A stretch of 64,000 bases of DNA from Actinacidiphila oryziradicis (GTDB lineage Bacteria; Actinomycetota; Actinomycetes; Streptomycetales; Streptomycetaceae): positions 1 through 64,000 of the forward strand of contig NZ_SUMC01000006.1 in assembly GCF_005047355.1 (NCBI RefSeq), given 5' to 3'. The position numbers and the translations under genes were made by a program. The notes beneath the pieces are model-generated. The model worked only from the letters and a program-made list of their open reading frames with translations. It ran no database searches and had not been told where the DNA came from. How positions within the stretch are numbered: the first letter of the stretch is position 1; each line of letters opens with the position of its first letter. Positions 1 through 8,361 of the stretch are shown here, piece by piece.

Positions 1-123
1 GCGACTGAGGGCCAGTAAATCTGTATGCCTGAATGCCTTCAGGACTTGCTTGAGCCGTATGCGCGGAAACGTGCCCGTACGGTTCTGAGGGGGGTGCGGC
101 GCAGTAATGCGCCGCACCTACCC
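1..123 (+). mobile_element. 3' end of a group II intron (domains V and VI)
   Basis: Positions 52-85 fold as a canonical 34-nt domain V. The lower stem GAGCCGTA pairs with TACGGTTC, there is a two-nucleotide CC bulge, the upper stem is GCGCG/CGTGC, and the loop is GAAA. The AGC catalytic triad is present. Positions 89-123 fold as domain VI: a perfect 10-bp stem (94-103 with 108-117), a GTAA loop, and an unpaired A at 120 just before the CCC end, the expected branch-point arrangement. The intron is therefore on the plus strand and ends near 123. Its body and any reverse transcriptase/maturase gene lie left of the window. It abuts the broken 3' side of a methyltransferase gene on the opposite strand. 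Confidence 0.85.
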
Positions 124-659
124 GACTCCTTGGCGGCGCCGTCGAACCAGCGGCCGAAGACGTCATCGGCCTCTGCCGGTTGGAAGTCGAAGACCAGGTC
201 GCGCAGACGCAGCACGCCGTGCGGGCGCAGGATCCGGGCGATGCGGTCGAGTGCGATCGCCTTGAACAGGTCGGGCAGTTGGTGGAGCGCGTTCCGGGTG
301 TGGACCACGTCCGCCGGCTGCCCGGTGTGCTCGTAGCTGAGGAACCCGGCCCGTACGAACTCGATGTTCGCCAGCCCCGATTGCGCGGCCCTGTCACGGA
401 GAAAGGACTGCATCGCCGGGGAGACATCCACCGCCACGACTCGCCGGAACCGCTGTGCGGCGGCCAGCGTGAACTGCCCTGTCCCGGCGGCGAGATCCAC
501 GACGGTCGCTGACTCGTCCAGGCCGAGTTCTTCGAGCACGGCGAAATCCTCGGCTGGATCTGGGGCACCCTGCTTCCTGTCGTACCCGGCGACGAAGTCG
601 GGATCGAGATGCTCGGGGCCCGCGTAAGCCAGTTCGTTGATCACCCATGACTTGGTCAT
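124..659 (-). pseudogene. Class I SAM-dependent methyltransferase, interrupted by the intron
   Basis: Starting at the ATG at 659 (MTKSWV), about 178 residues read as a class I methyltransferase. Motif I VVDLAAGTGQF lies at residues 53-63, with an acidic VAVDVSPAM after beta-2 and a hydrophobic core following. Homology stops at the junction with the group II intron near 123. Beyond it the frame runs through intron domains V/VI into a meaningless tail and stops at 39. The C-terminal third is missing from this window, presumably beyond the intron. Because the intron is antisense to this gene it cannot be removed from the methyltransferase mRNA, so the gene is probably inactive. The substrate is unknown. 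It lies next to a graspetide maturase-like remnant, a family often found beside methyltransferases. Confidence 0.75.
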
Positions 660-859
660 CGCCCGAGTCTCGCACCGACGCGGCGGAGGACGCTCCCGTT
701 TTTTCTGCGGCCCTTTTCCGCCGTCGGGCCTTGCCGCTGGGCGGGCGGGCGGGCGGCGGCGGTCCAGGGCCGGGGCGGGGGAGCTGACCTCGAGGGCAGG
801 TTCCATCCGGGTCCGTCTGGTGCCCCGTACCATGCGCGCTGGCCCGCCGGGGTCACGGT

Positions 860-974
860 GGACTCCTCCGGCCGAGATGAATTGCCACGAGCCGGCCGGG
901 TTGCACTCAAAGAACACCCACCGACCGTCGGGGCGGACAGCGAAGGCGCCGCCATGGGGCGGCGGCACCAGTCG
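860..974 (-). pseudogene. C-terminal scrap of an ATP-grasp peptide maturase (TgmB/MvdD-like)
   Basis: One minus-strand frame reads GGAFAVRPDGRWVFFECNPA then GSWQFI. This matches the C-terminal metal/ATP-binding strand typical of graspetide ATP-grasp ligases, whose family pattern is AV-x-DG-x-W-x-F-x-ECNP-x-G-x-W. There is no upstream ATP-grasp core and the sequence decays on both sides. The stretch 660-984 contains no other supported gene. It is read as a remnant of a lost ribosomal-peptide modification cassette next to the broken methyltransferase. Assignment rests on this short motif only. Confidence 0.5.
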
Positions 975-984
975 CGGTGGGACG

Positions 985-1227
985 TCATAGCGCGGCCCCT
1001 TCCGCCGGCACGGCCCGCCAGGGCCGGGTGATGATCTCCCGGTAGGTGTGGTGGCGGGTGCGCCCGGCATGCTTGAGAGCCCATAACTGTGCGGGCTCGA
1101 TCTCCTTGAACGGCAGAGACTTCTCTCCGCACGCCGTGCACTGCATGGCGTGGGTGATCGGCTCGGCGTCCGGCTCCCTGTTGGGGGAGATCGTCCACGG
1201 CACGAACCGCAGCAGTGCTCGGGTCAC
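985..1227 (-). CDS. DUF7848-type small protein
   Basis: This 80-residue protein starts at a GTG (VTRALLRF) that overlaps the upstream stop by four bases (GTGA). It has a CTACGEKS motif (Cys30, Cys33) and ends in an HAGRTRHHTYREI block. That combination is typical of the actinobacterial DUF7848 family, which may bind a metal, although no function is established. It is the third gene of a tightly overlapping minus-strand set (1475-1927, 1224-1478, 985-1227). Such sets accompany XRE regulators in Streptomyces accessory DNA. Confidence 0.65.
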   Translation of the reverse strand: MTRALLRFVPWTISPNREPDAEPITHAMQCTACGEKSLPFKEIEPAQLWALKHAGRTRHHTYREIITRPWRAVPAEGAAL

Positions 1228-1478
1228 TGGCCATTCACCCGCAGCCGCGTAGCCGTGTCCCGTAGCGACATGCGTGAGCTCAGTTCTTCCCGCGCGGTCA
1301 GGGGCCGGATGTCCTTGGGCTTGGCGTCCCATTCGGTGCCGCCCTTGACGGGGCGCAGTTGGACGTAGGTGCCGACGGCCGCCATGACGACGGCGTCGCA
1401 CTCCCGTCTGGCGTCCCGCACCCATGTCCCGACCGGCGGCACGCCCTCGGACCACACGGTCCCCTCGAAGGCGCTCAC
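1224..1478 (-). CDS. Hypothetical protein, 84 aa
   Basis: Start is the GTG at 1478 (VSAFEGTVWSEG), overlapping the preceding gene by four bases. This overlap is the main reason for preferring it over longer in-frame starts. The protein is soluble and contains GTWVRDARRECDAVVMAAVG and then KPKDIRPLTAREELSSRM, which looks like a conserved small actinobacterial family without known function. It is translationally coupled on both sides. Confidence 0.6.
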   Translation of the reverse strand: MSAFEGTVWSEGVPPVGTWVRDARRECDAVVMAAVGTYVQLRPVKGGTEWDAKPKDIRPLTAREELSSRMSLRDTATRLRVNGQ

Positions 1479-1927
1479 CCGGTCGCCGCCACGCCGGGGG
1501 CGGCCAGGGCGCGGTGCAAGTGCATGGGGTCGGTGAGGTGCCCGGTGCCGTCGGGCGGGGTGATCCAGTAGGTCCCGGGTGACACGACACGGTCCGGGAC
1601 GGGGAGGAGCAGGGAGCGGACATGCCAGCCGCTGCCGGAGGCGGTGATGCCGGGCACGGGGAGCCACCAGGCGGCGGTGCCGGGCGGTACGAACACCCAC
1701 AAGGTCTCGGCACCTGGGAGGTGCGCGACGGGGCCAGTGATACCGAGGTCGGCGGCAGCCCGGGCGGAGTCCGCTCCGAAGCCGGGGAGTTCGACGGCGT
1801 CCCAGTTGCGGCCGGGGAGGATCAGGCTCTGCCCGCAGGCCGCCCACTGCTGACGGATGCTGCCCGGGTCGGGCTGAGCCTGAGCCAGCCAATCGGCGGC
1901 GGCGTTACTGGTCGATGTGGTGGTCAT
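1475..1927 (-). CDS. Hypothetical protein, 150 aa (primase-N-terminus-like family)
   Basis: ATG at 1927 (MTTTSTSNAAADWL). The sequence contains LPGRNWDAVELPGFGADSA in the first half and SPGTYWITPPDGTGHLTDP near the end. This resembles a widespread Streptomyces small family with distant similarity to the N-terminal region of bifunctional DNA primase/polymerases. No catalytic motif is evident and function is unknown. It heads the overlapping three-gene set that continues to 985. Confidence 0.6.
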   Translation of the reverse strand: MTTTSTSNAAADWLAQAQPDPGSIRQQWAACGQSLILPGRNWDAVELPGFGADSARAAADLGITGPVAHLPGAETLWVFVPPGTAAWWLPVPGITASGSGWHVRSLLLPVPDRVVSPGTYWITPPDGTGHLTDPMHLHRALAAPGVAATG

Positions 1928-1983
1928 AGCGCGGGCTTCCGTTGGGTGGCATGGGACGCGTTCGCCAGCTCTGTAGGCAGCAG

Positions 1984-2190
1984 TCACGAGACGCTCCTGC
2001 CCTGGTGCTGAACGCAGGCGACAACCGGCCATACGCGCTCCCCGCCGGAGACCGGCGTCTTGACTGCGCCGGCCGGGAACATCTCACCCAAAGCAGCGCC
2101 ACACCAGAAGCATGCCTCGCCGTGGAGCCGGACGATGCTGATCTCCGGGTCTCGGGGTGGGGCCTCGATCGTGGGCGCTGCGTCAGCCAT
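1984..2190 (-). CDS. Small Cys-motif hypothetical protein, 68 aa
   Basis: Start chosen at the ATG at 2190 (MADAAPT). The core reads IVRLHGEACFWCGAALGEM and later VWPVVACVQHQ, giving a CxxC plus a third Cys and a His, which suggests a small metal-binding fold. This type of protein is common next to XRE-family regulators in Streptomyces. It sits between the headless regulator at 2295-2790 and the three-gene overlapping set, in the same orientation. Function unknown. Confidence 0.55.
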   Translation of the reverse strand: MADAAPTIEAPPRDPEISIVRLHGEACFWCGAALGEMFPAGAVKTPVSGGERVWPVVACVQHQGRSVS

Positions 2191-2294
2191 CGCCGTTCCC
2201 ATCTGTCTGGTTGGTGCGGACAACCAGATGGTGGCCCCGCGCAACGGCTACAAGTGACCCACCGTGGGTCACCTGGGTCACTCGCCGGTGTGGA

Positions 2295-2790
2295 CTATCC
2301 GGCGTGGCACCACTCGGCGAAGTTCGTCAGGTCCTCACGGTCGGCACGCTTCAGTCGGCGGATCGTGGCGATGTCGTCCCGAACCCACCGGTGCCCGCGG
2401 GTGTGCTGTGGGGCAATCCGGCGCGCGACCTTCAAGGACTCGTAGGCGTCATCGGCGCGGCCTGACCAGACCTGCGCGCGGGCCAGTTCGATGTAGAAGC
2501 CGGAGCGACGCTCGGCGGGGAGGTTGTCGTCCGGCTTCCACCCCCGGGCGATGTCCAGGGCGCGCCCCAGGTGGTCGTTGCCGAGACTGACCGTCACCGA
2601 CACTTCGTGGATACGCACTGATGACGGGCCGAAGGCGGTTCCGCGGTAGATGCCTTCCGGTACGCGGTCGCCGAACCGGCGTGCGGCGGCGAGGTGGAGG
2701 GTCGCGGCGTCCGCGTTGGAGGCGCGGCCTGCGATGACGGCGGCCCGCATGTGCAGGAACCCGCGGGCCCCGGTGGGGGAGGGTGCCCCG
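2295..2790 (-). pseudogene. C-terminal half of an XRE/TPR-type transcriptional regulator
   Basis: Residues from FLHMRAAVIAGR to FAEWCHAG match the C-terminal TPR-like region of long Streptomyces helix-turn-helix regulators (usually about 400 residues), including the late block ARRIAPQHTRGHRWVRDDI. The N-terminal HTH and first TPRs are absent. Upstream of about 2790 the frame becomes unrelated and runs into the promoter side of the NRPS gene. It is read as a 5'-truncated remnant, possibly deleted when the neighbouring segment was joined here. Confidence 0.6.
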
Positions 2791-2941
2791 GCATCCCGTT
2801 CACCGGGCATGACGGCGTTCCGGGAGCACGGAATTCTGCCGTCAGCAGGCGCCGCCGGTTAACGCTGGGTAAACTCCCAGTTCGCGTATGCGGCGGCAAC
2901 GGAGCCGGTGAGTGCAGTTCACAACCATCGGAGGATGTCAG

Positions 2942-2995
2942 ATGCGTTCGTTCCAGGCCGGCCATGAACATTCCGAGGCGCGGAGCGGCGAATGA
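2942..2995 (+). CDS. 17-codon micro-ORF overlapping the NRPS start
   Basis: A strong GGAGG ribosome-binding site precedes ATG 2942, which encodes MRSFQAGHEHSEARSGE. Its TGA overlaps the ATG of the NRPS gene (ATGA at 2992-2995). A well-placed Shine-Dalgarno and exact stop/start overlap suggest translational coupling of a leader peptide to the synthetase. No homology is claimed. It could also be fortuitous, since the synthetase start has a weaker GCGGAG of its own. Confidence 0.4.
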   Translation: MRSFQAGHEHSEARSGE

Positions 2996-5900
2996 CCGCG
3001 CTGCTGGAGACCGTCGAGCTCCGTGCCGGACCGCCGGCCCTGTTCCGGACGCCGGGCGCGCCGCCCGAGCGGACGCTGCTGGACATCCTGGACGCGACGG
3101 CGCTCTGTCACCCGGACGCACCCGCCGTCGACGACGGCACCGTGCGGCTGAGCTACCAGGCGCTGACGGCCGAGGTCGACGCGCTGCGGCAGCGGCTCGC
3201 CGCCGCCGGGGTCGGCGTCGGCGACCGGGTCGGCGTACGGGTGCCGTCCGGGACCGCCGACCTCTATGTGGCGGTCCTCGCGGTACTGGCGGCGGGCGCG
3301 GCCTACGTACCCGTCGACGCAGAGGACCCGGACGAGCGGGCCGAGCTGGTCTTCTCCGAGGCCCAGGTGAGCGCGGTGCTCGGCGCCGGGCGCGAGCTGA
3401 CCATGTGCGGCACACCGCGGGGTACCCCCGGACGGCCCGGGCCTGGTGACGACGCGTGGATCATCTTCACCTCCGGATCGACGGGCAAGCCCAAGGGCGT
3501 GGCCGTCACCCACCGCTCGGCGGCGGCATTCGTGGACGCCGAGGCCCGGCTCTTCCTCACCGGGGAGCCGATCGGCCCCGGCGACCGGGTGCTGGCCGGG
3601 CTCTCGGTCGCCTTCGACGCCTCCTGCGAGGAGATGTGGCTGGCCTGGCGGTACGGGGCCTGCCTCGTTCCGGCGCCGCGCTCGCTGGTCCGTACGGACC
3701 TGGGCCCCTGGCTGGTCGAGCGGAAGATCACCGTCGTGTCGACGGTGCCGACGCTGGCCGCGCTCTGGCCCGCCGAGGCGCTGGAGGACGTACGCCTGCT
3801 GATCTTCGGCGGCGAGGCCTGCCCGCCGGAGCTCGCCGAGCGGATGGCCGTCGACGGCCGCGAGGTGTGGAACACCTACGGCCCCACCGAGGCCACCGTC
3901 GTCGCCTGCGCCGCCCGGCTGACCGGCGACGGCCCGGTGCGGATCGGGCTGCCCCTGCACGGCTGGGACCTGGCCGTCGTCGACACCCGGGGCGAAACGG
4001 TGCCCTTCGGCGAGGTCGGCGAGCTGGTCATCGGCGGGGTCGGCCTCGCCCGCTACCTCGACGCCGGCAAGGACGCCGAGAAGTACGCGCCGCTGCCGTC
4101 CCTGGGCTGGGCCCGCGCCTACCGCAGCGGCGACCTGGTCCGGGCCGAGGCGGAGGGCCTGCTCTTCGTCGGACGCGCCGACGAGCAGATCAAGCTGGGA
4201 GGCCGCCGGATCGAACTCGGCGAGGTCGACGCCGCACTGCGGGCACTGCCGCAGGTCGCAGGCGCGGCAGCGGCGGTACGCACCACCAGGGGCGGCAACC
4301 AGATCCTCGTCGGGTACATAGTGCCGGGCGAAGGAACCTCCGACCATGACGGAACCTTCGACCGGAACGCCGCGCTGGAGCGGCTCCGCGAAGAGCTGCC
4401 AGCCGCGCTGGTGCCATTGCTCGCCGTGGTCGACACGCTGCCCACCCGCACCTCCGGCAAGGTCGACCGGGCCGCGCTGCCCTGGCCGCTGCCCACCCAC
4501 GAGGCCCCCGCTTCCGGACTGACCCCCACCGAGGCCTGGCTCGCCGAGCGGTGGGGCGAGATCCTCGGCACCCCGGCCGCCTCCCCGGACGCCGACTTCT
4601 TCGCCAGCGGCGGCGGCAGCCTCGCCGCCGCACACCTCCTCACCCTGATCCGCGGGCGCTTCGCCGGCGGCTCGGTCAGCGACGTCTACCGGCACAAGAC
4701 GCTGGGCGCGCTCGCCCGCCGCCTCGACGAGCTCAGCGGCGGCACGGCCGAGGCGCGCACGGTCCGGCCGGTCCCGCGCCGCACCGGCGCCGCGCAGATC
4801 CTGCTGATGCTGCCGCTGCTCACCGTGGCCGGGCTGCGCTGGGGAGTGGCGGCCGCAGCGCTCAGCAATGTGCTGGGCGGCTTCGGAGCCACGTTCCCAT
4901 GGGCGCCGGCCGTGTCCTGGTGGTGGGTACTGGCCGGCTGGCTGTTCGTCGCCAGCCCGGCCGGACGGATCGCCATCGCGGCCGGCGGCGCACGACTGCT
5001 GCTGCGGGGCGTCAGGCCGGGAACGTATCCGCGCGGCGGCGGCGTCCACCTGCGACTGTGGACGGTGGAGCAGCTGGCCGCGCTCAGCGGCGCGACCAGC
5101 CTCGCCGGCGTCTGGCTCACCTACTACGCCCGGGCGCTCGGCGTGCGCATCGGCGACGGGGTGGACCTGCACTCACTGCCGCCGGTGACCGGCATGCTCA
5201 GGCTCGGCAAGGGCAGCGCGGTCGAGCCGGAAGTAGACCTCTCCGGGCACTGGCTCGACGGCGACCGGCTGCACATCGGCACCATCCGGATCGGGGCCGG
5301 TGCCACGGTCGGCTCCCGCAGCACCCTCTTCCCCGGCGCCCGGATCGGCAAGCGCGCCGAGATCGCCCCCGGCTCCGGCGTCACCGGCGCGGTCCCGGCG
5401 GGCCAGCGCTGGTCCGGGGTCCCCGCTGTGCGGGCCGGCAAAGCGGCGCACCGCTGGCCGGACGCCCGGCCGGCGGTGACGAAGCGGTGGACGGCGGCCT
5501 ACGGCCTCGCCTCGCTGCTGCTGAGCATGCTGCCCGTGGTGGCGATGCTGCCGGGGCTGTTCGTCCTGGCACTGGCAGTGCGGGGCGAGGCCGGACCCCT
5601 GACCGCCGCATTGACGGCGGTGCCGTTCGCGACACTGGCGGCGATGCTGACGTACGCCGTGCTGGTGCTGTGCGGCGTACGGCTCCTCAGCATCGGCCTG
5701 CGCGAGGGCTACCACCCGGTGCACGGGCGGATCGCCTGGCAGGCCTGGGCGACCGAGCGGCTGATGGACATGGCGCGGGTGCACCTCTTCCCGCTGTACG
5801 CGAGCCTCTTCACGCCCGTCTGGCTGCGGGCGCTGGGCATGAAGGTCGGCCGCCGGGTGGAGGCGTCGACGGTGCTGGCGCTGCCGAAGATGACCACCGT

Positions 5901-6873
5901 CGGCGACGGGGCGTTCCTCGCCGACGACACCATGATCGCGTCGTACGAGCTGGGCGGCGGCTGGCTGCGGATCGCCGCCGCACGGGTCGGCAAGCGGGCC
6001 TTCCTCGGCAACTCCGGGATGACGGCCGCGGGCCGTTCGGTGCCGAAGAACGGCCTGGTCGGGGTGCTCTCGGCCACTCCCAAGGGCGCCAAGGCGGGCA
6101 GTTCCTACCTAGGCATGCCGCCGATGAAACTGCCCCGGGCCGTGGCGGTGGGCGACCAGAGCCGCACCTTCGATCCGCCGAAGCGCCTGATGTGGGTGCG
6201 GGCGGCCGTCGAGCTGTGCCGGATCGTGCCCGTGATGTGCGGCGCGGCCCTCGCGGTGCTGGCGCTGGCCGCTTTCGTGGTGCTCGCCGGACGGCTGGGC
6301 ACCGGCGTGGCCGTATTGTGCGGCGGGTCGCTGCTGCTCGCGGGCGGGGTGCCGGCGTGCGGACTCACGATTGTCGCCAAGTGGCTGCTCGTCGGCCGCT
6401 TCCGGGCCGTCGAGCATCCGCTGTGGTCATCGTTCGTGTGGCGCAACGAGCTCGCGGACACCTTTGTCGAGGTGCTCGCGGTGCCCTGGCTGGCCGGGGC
6501 CACCGCGGGCACCCCGCTGATGAGCCTGTGGCTGCGCGGCCTGGGCGCACGGATCGGGCGCGGCGTGTGGTGCGAGACGTACTGGCTGCCGGAGGCCGAC
6601 CTCGTGACGGTCGGGGACGGGGCGAGCGTCAACCGCGGCTGCGTCGTCCAGACCCACCTCTTCCACGACCGCATCCTGCGGATGGACACGGTGACCCTTG
6701 GGGAGGGATCTACGCTGGGTCCGCACGGAATCGTGCTGCCCGGCGCGACGATCGGGGACCGGACCACAGTGGGCCCCGCGTCGCTGGTGATGCGCGGCGA
6801 GAGTGTGCCCGCCGGCACCCGCTGGCTCGGCAACCCCATCACGGCGTGGCGGACGGAGGACATAACAGGGTGA
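2992..6873 (+). CDS. pls: Pls/PosA-family NRPS, probable epsilon-poly-L-lysine-type synthetase
   Basis: This 1293-residue membrane NRPS is close to the usual length of epsilon-poly-L-lysine synthetase. The adenylation domain is residues ~20-500: A3 TSGSTGKPKG at 160-169, YGPTEAT, RSGDL, A10 Lys490 in TSGK. The carrier domain has phosphopantetheine Ser543 in FFASGGGS. Then come transmembrane helices interleaved with three tandem hexapeptide-repeat (left-handed beta-helix) soluble domains beginning near ~710, ~945 and ~1180. This is the Pls architecture: A-T-TM with C1-C3 domains that chain amino acids without a thioesterase. Threading on GrsA gives specificity code D-A-E-S-I-G-T-V-V-K. From memory this is 8/10 identical to the lysine code of bacitracin synthetase. 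The product is inferred to be a membrane-made lysine homopolymer. The gene is coupled by GTGA overlap to the downstream peptidase. Confidence 0.9.
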   Translation: MTALLETVELRAGPPALFRTPGAPPERTLLDILDATALCHPDAPAVDDGTVRLSYQALTAEVDALRQRLAAAGVGVGDRVGVRVPSGTADLYVAVLAVLAAGAAYVPVDAEDPDERAELVFSEAQVSAVLGAGRELTMCGTPRGTPGRPGPGDDAWIIFTSGSTGKPKGVAVTHRSAAAFVDAEARLFLTGEPIGPGDRVLAGLSVAFDASCEEMWLAWRYGACLVPAPRSLVRTDLGPWLVERKITVVSTVPTLAALWPAEALEDVRLLIFGGEACPPELAERMAVDGREVWNTYGPTEATVVACAARLTGDGPVRIGLPLHGWDLAVVDTRGETVPFGEVGELVIGGVGLARYLDAGKDAEKYAPLPSLGWARAYRSGDLVRAEAEGLLFVGRADEQIKLGGRRIELGEVDAALRALPQVAGAAAAVRTTRGGNQILVGYIVPGEGTSDHDGTFDRNAALERLREELPAALVPLLAVVDTLPTRTSGKVDRAALPWPLPTHEAPASGLTPTEAWLAERWGEILGTPAASPDADFFASGGGSLAAAHLLTLIRGRFAGGSVSDVYRHKTLGALARRLDELSGGTAEARTVRPVPRRTGAAQILLMLPLLTVAGLRWGVAAAALSNVLGGFGATFPWAPAVSWWWVLAGWLFVASPAGRIAIAAGGARLLLRGVRPGTYPRGGGVHLRLWTVEQLAALSGATSLAGVWLTYYARALGVRIGDGVDLHSLPPVTGMLRLGKGSAVEPEVDLSGHWLDGDRLHIGTIRIGAGATVGSRSTLFPGARIGKRAEIAPGSGVTGAVPAGQRWSGVPAVRAGKAAHRWPDARPAVTKRWTAAYGLASLLLSMLPVVAMLPGLFVLALAVRGEAGPLTAALTAVPFATLAAMLTYAVLVLCGVRLLSIGLREGYHPVHGRIAWQAWATERLMDMARVHLFPLYASLFTPVWLRALGMKVGRRVEASTVLALPKMTTVGDGAFLADDTMIASYELGGGWLRIAAARVGKRAFLGNSGMTAAGRSVPKNGLVGVLSATPKGAKAGSSYLGMPPMKLPRAVAVGDQSRTFDPPKRLMWVRAAVELCRIVPVMCGAALAVLALAAFVVLAGRLGTGVAVLCGGSLLLAGGVPACGLTIVAKWLLVGRFRAVEHPLWSSFVWRNELADTFVEVLAVPWLAGATAGTPLMSLWLRGLGARIGRGVWCETYWLPEADLVTVGDGASVNRGCVVQTHLFHDRILRMDTVTLGEGSTLGPHGIVLPGATIGDRTTVGPASLVMRGESVPAGTRWLGNPITAWRTEDITG

Positions 6874-8234
6874 GCAGTGCGAAGCGCGGCCGGGCGGCGG
6901 CGTCCACGGCGGGCGTAGCCGCCCCGGGCGCGGTCACGTCCGCCGACTCCTACCTGCCCGCGCACGGCAACGGCGGTTACCGGACGGTCCAGTACGACCT
7001 CGAGCTTGACTACCGCCCGCACAGCGGACGGCTCACCGGACGGGCGAAGCTCTTCGCCGTCGCCGAGCAGCCGCTCTCCGGCTTCAGCCTCGACCTCGGC
7101 CCATTCAAGATCAACCGCGTCCTGGTGGACGGCGTCCGTGCCGCTCGCTACACCCACCGCGACGGCAAGCTGCACATCCGTCCGGCCCGGCCGCCGGCCG
7201 CCGGCGCGGAATTCACCGTCGAGGTGCACTACGTCGGCCCGCCGCACCCGGTCCGCACCCGCGACTGGGGCGACCTCGGCTGGGAGGAGCTGACGGACGG
7301 CTCGTTCGTGGCCGGCCAGCCGATCGGCGCGCCCTCCTGGTTCCCCTGCAACGACCACCCCTCCGACAAGGCCGCCTACCGCATCTCGGTGACCGCGCCC
7401 TCTGCCTACACGGTGGTCGCCAACGGCACCCTGGAGTCGCGCACCTTCGGTGCCGGCGCCACGACCTGGGTGTACGAACAGCGCGCGCCGATGCCCAGCT
7501 ATCTCGCCACCGTCCAGATCGGCTCGTACGAGCTCACCGAGGCGGGCAGCAGCGGCCCGGTGCCCCAGCCGGCGGCCGTCCCGCAACGGCTGCTCGCCCG
7601 ATTCCGCCACGACTTCGCCCGCCAGCCGCAGATGCTCACCGTCTTCCAGGACTTCTTCGGCCCCTACCCCTTCGACGAGTACGGAGTGGTCGTCGTGGAC
7701 GAGGACCTGGAGGTGCCCGTCGAGGCGCACGGCCTCTCGGTCTTCGGCGCCAACCATGTCGACGGGCGCCGCGGCTCCGAGCGGCTGGTCGCCCACGAAC
7801 TGGCCCACCAGTGGTTCGGCAACAGTCTGACCGTCGCCGACTGGCGGCACATCTGGCTCAACGAGGGCTTCGCCAAATACGCCGAATGGCTCTGGTCCGA
7901 GGCCTCCGGCGGGCTCTCGGCCGCCTCCCTCGCCGCCAAGTCACGGTCCCGGCTCGCCCTGCTCCGCCAGGACCTCCGCGTCGCCGACCCGGGGGTCCGG
8001 CGCATCTTCGACGACCGGGTCTACGAGCGAGGCGCGCTCACCCTGCACGCGCTGCGTACGGTCATCGGGCACGCCGCCTTCATCGCCGTACTGCGGGAGT
8101 GGACGGCGACACACCAGCACCGCACGGTGACCACCGAGGACTTCACGGCGCTCGCACAGCGCCACAGCCCGCGACCGCTCGACGGGCTCTTCACGGCGTG
8201 GCTGTACGAGACGAAGCTGCCGAGGCTGCCCTAG
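6870..8234 (+). CDS. M1-family zinc metallopeptidase
   Basis: A 454-residue gluzincin starting at GTG 6870, which overlaps the synthetase stop (GTGA) and so is translationally coupled. Zinc ligands are H309ELAH313 and Glu332 in WLNEGF, with the expected 18-residue spacing. The substrate-binding GAMEN-like loop reads VEAHGLSVFG, which is divergent. No classical signal peptide or TM segment is visible; the N-terminus is Ala/Gly-rich. M1 peptidases commonly accompany Pls genes and could trim or degrade the polycation for self-protection or turnover; this role is inference. It is shorter than classical PepN (~850 aa) and lacks the large C-terminal helical domain, as other short bacterial M1 members do. 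Confidence 0.88.
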   Translation: MSSAKRGRAAASTAGVAAPGAVTSADSYLPAHGNGGYRTVQYDLELDYRPHSGRLTGRAKLFAVAEQPLSGFSLDLGPFKINRVLVDGVRAARYTHRDGKLHIRPARPPAAGAEFTVEVHYVGPPHPVRTRDWGDLGWEELTDGSFVAGQPIGAPSWFPCNDHPSDKAAYRISVTAPSAYTVVANGTLESRTFGAGATTWVYEQRAPMPSYLATVQIGSYELTEAGSSGPVPQPAAVPQRLLARFRHDFARQPQMLTVFQDFFGPYPFDEYGVVVVDEDLEVPVEAHGLSVFGANHVDGRRGSERLVAHELAHQWFGNSLTVADWRHIWLNEGFAKYAEWLWSEASGGLSAASLAAKSRSRLALLRQDLRVADPGVRRIFDDRVYERGALTLHALRTVIGHAAFIAVLREWTATHQHRTVTTEDFTALAQRHSPRPLDGLFTAWLYETKLPRLP

Positions 8235-8361
8235 GCGCCCTGTCTGACAAGTAGCGCCGGCCGCCCGGAGGGGCGGGCCCCGCGGCGGCTGGTGCGTGCG
8301 ATCGCTAGGCGGAGGACCGGCCTCTTCATGGGGCGGTCCAGGGCCTGTCCGGCACGGGCGG

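Noticed and set aside
2938-5172. 744-codon open frame on the minus strand across the Pls gene
   Set aside because: Antisense shadow of a high-GC gene; composition is low-complexity Gly/Arg/Ala/Pro without domains, while the plus strand has full NRPS motifs.
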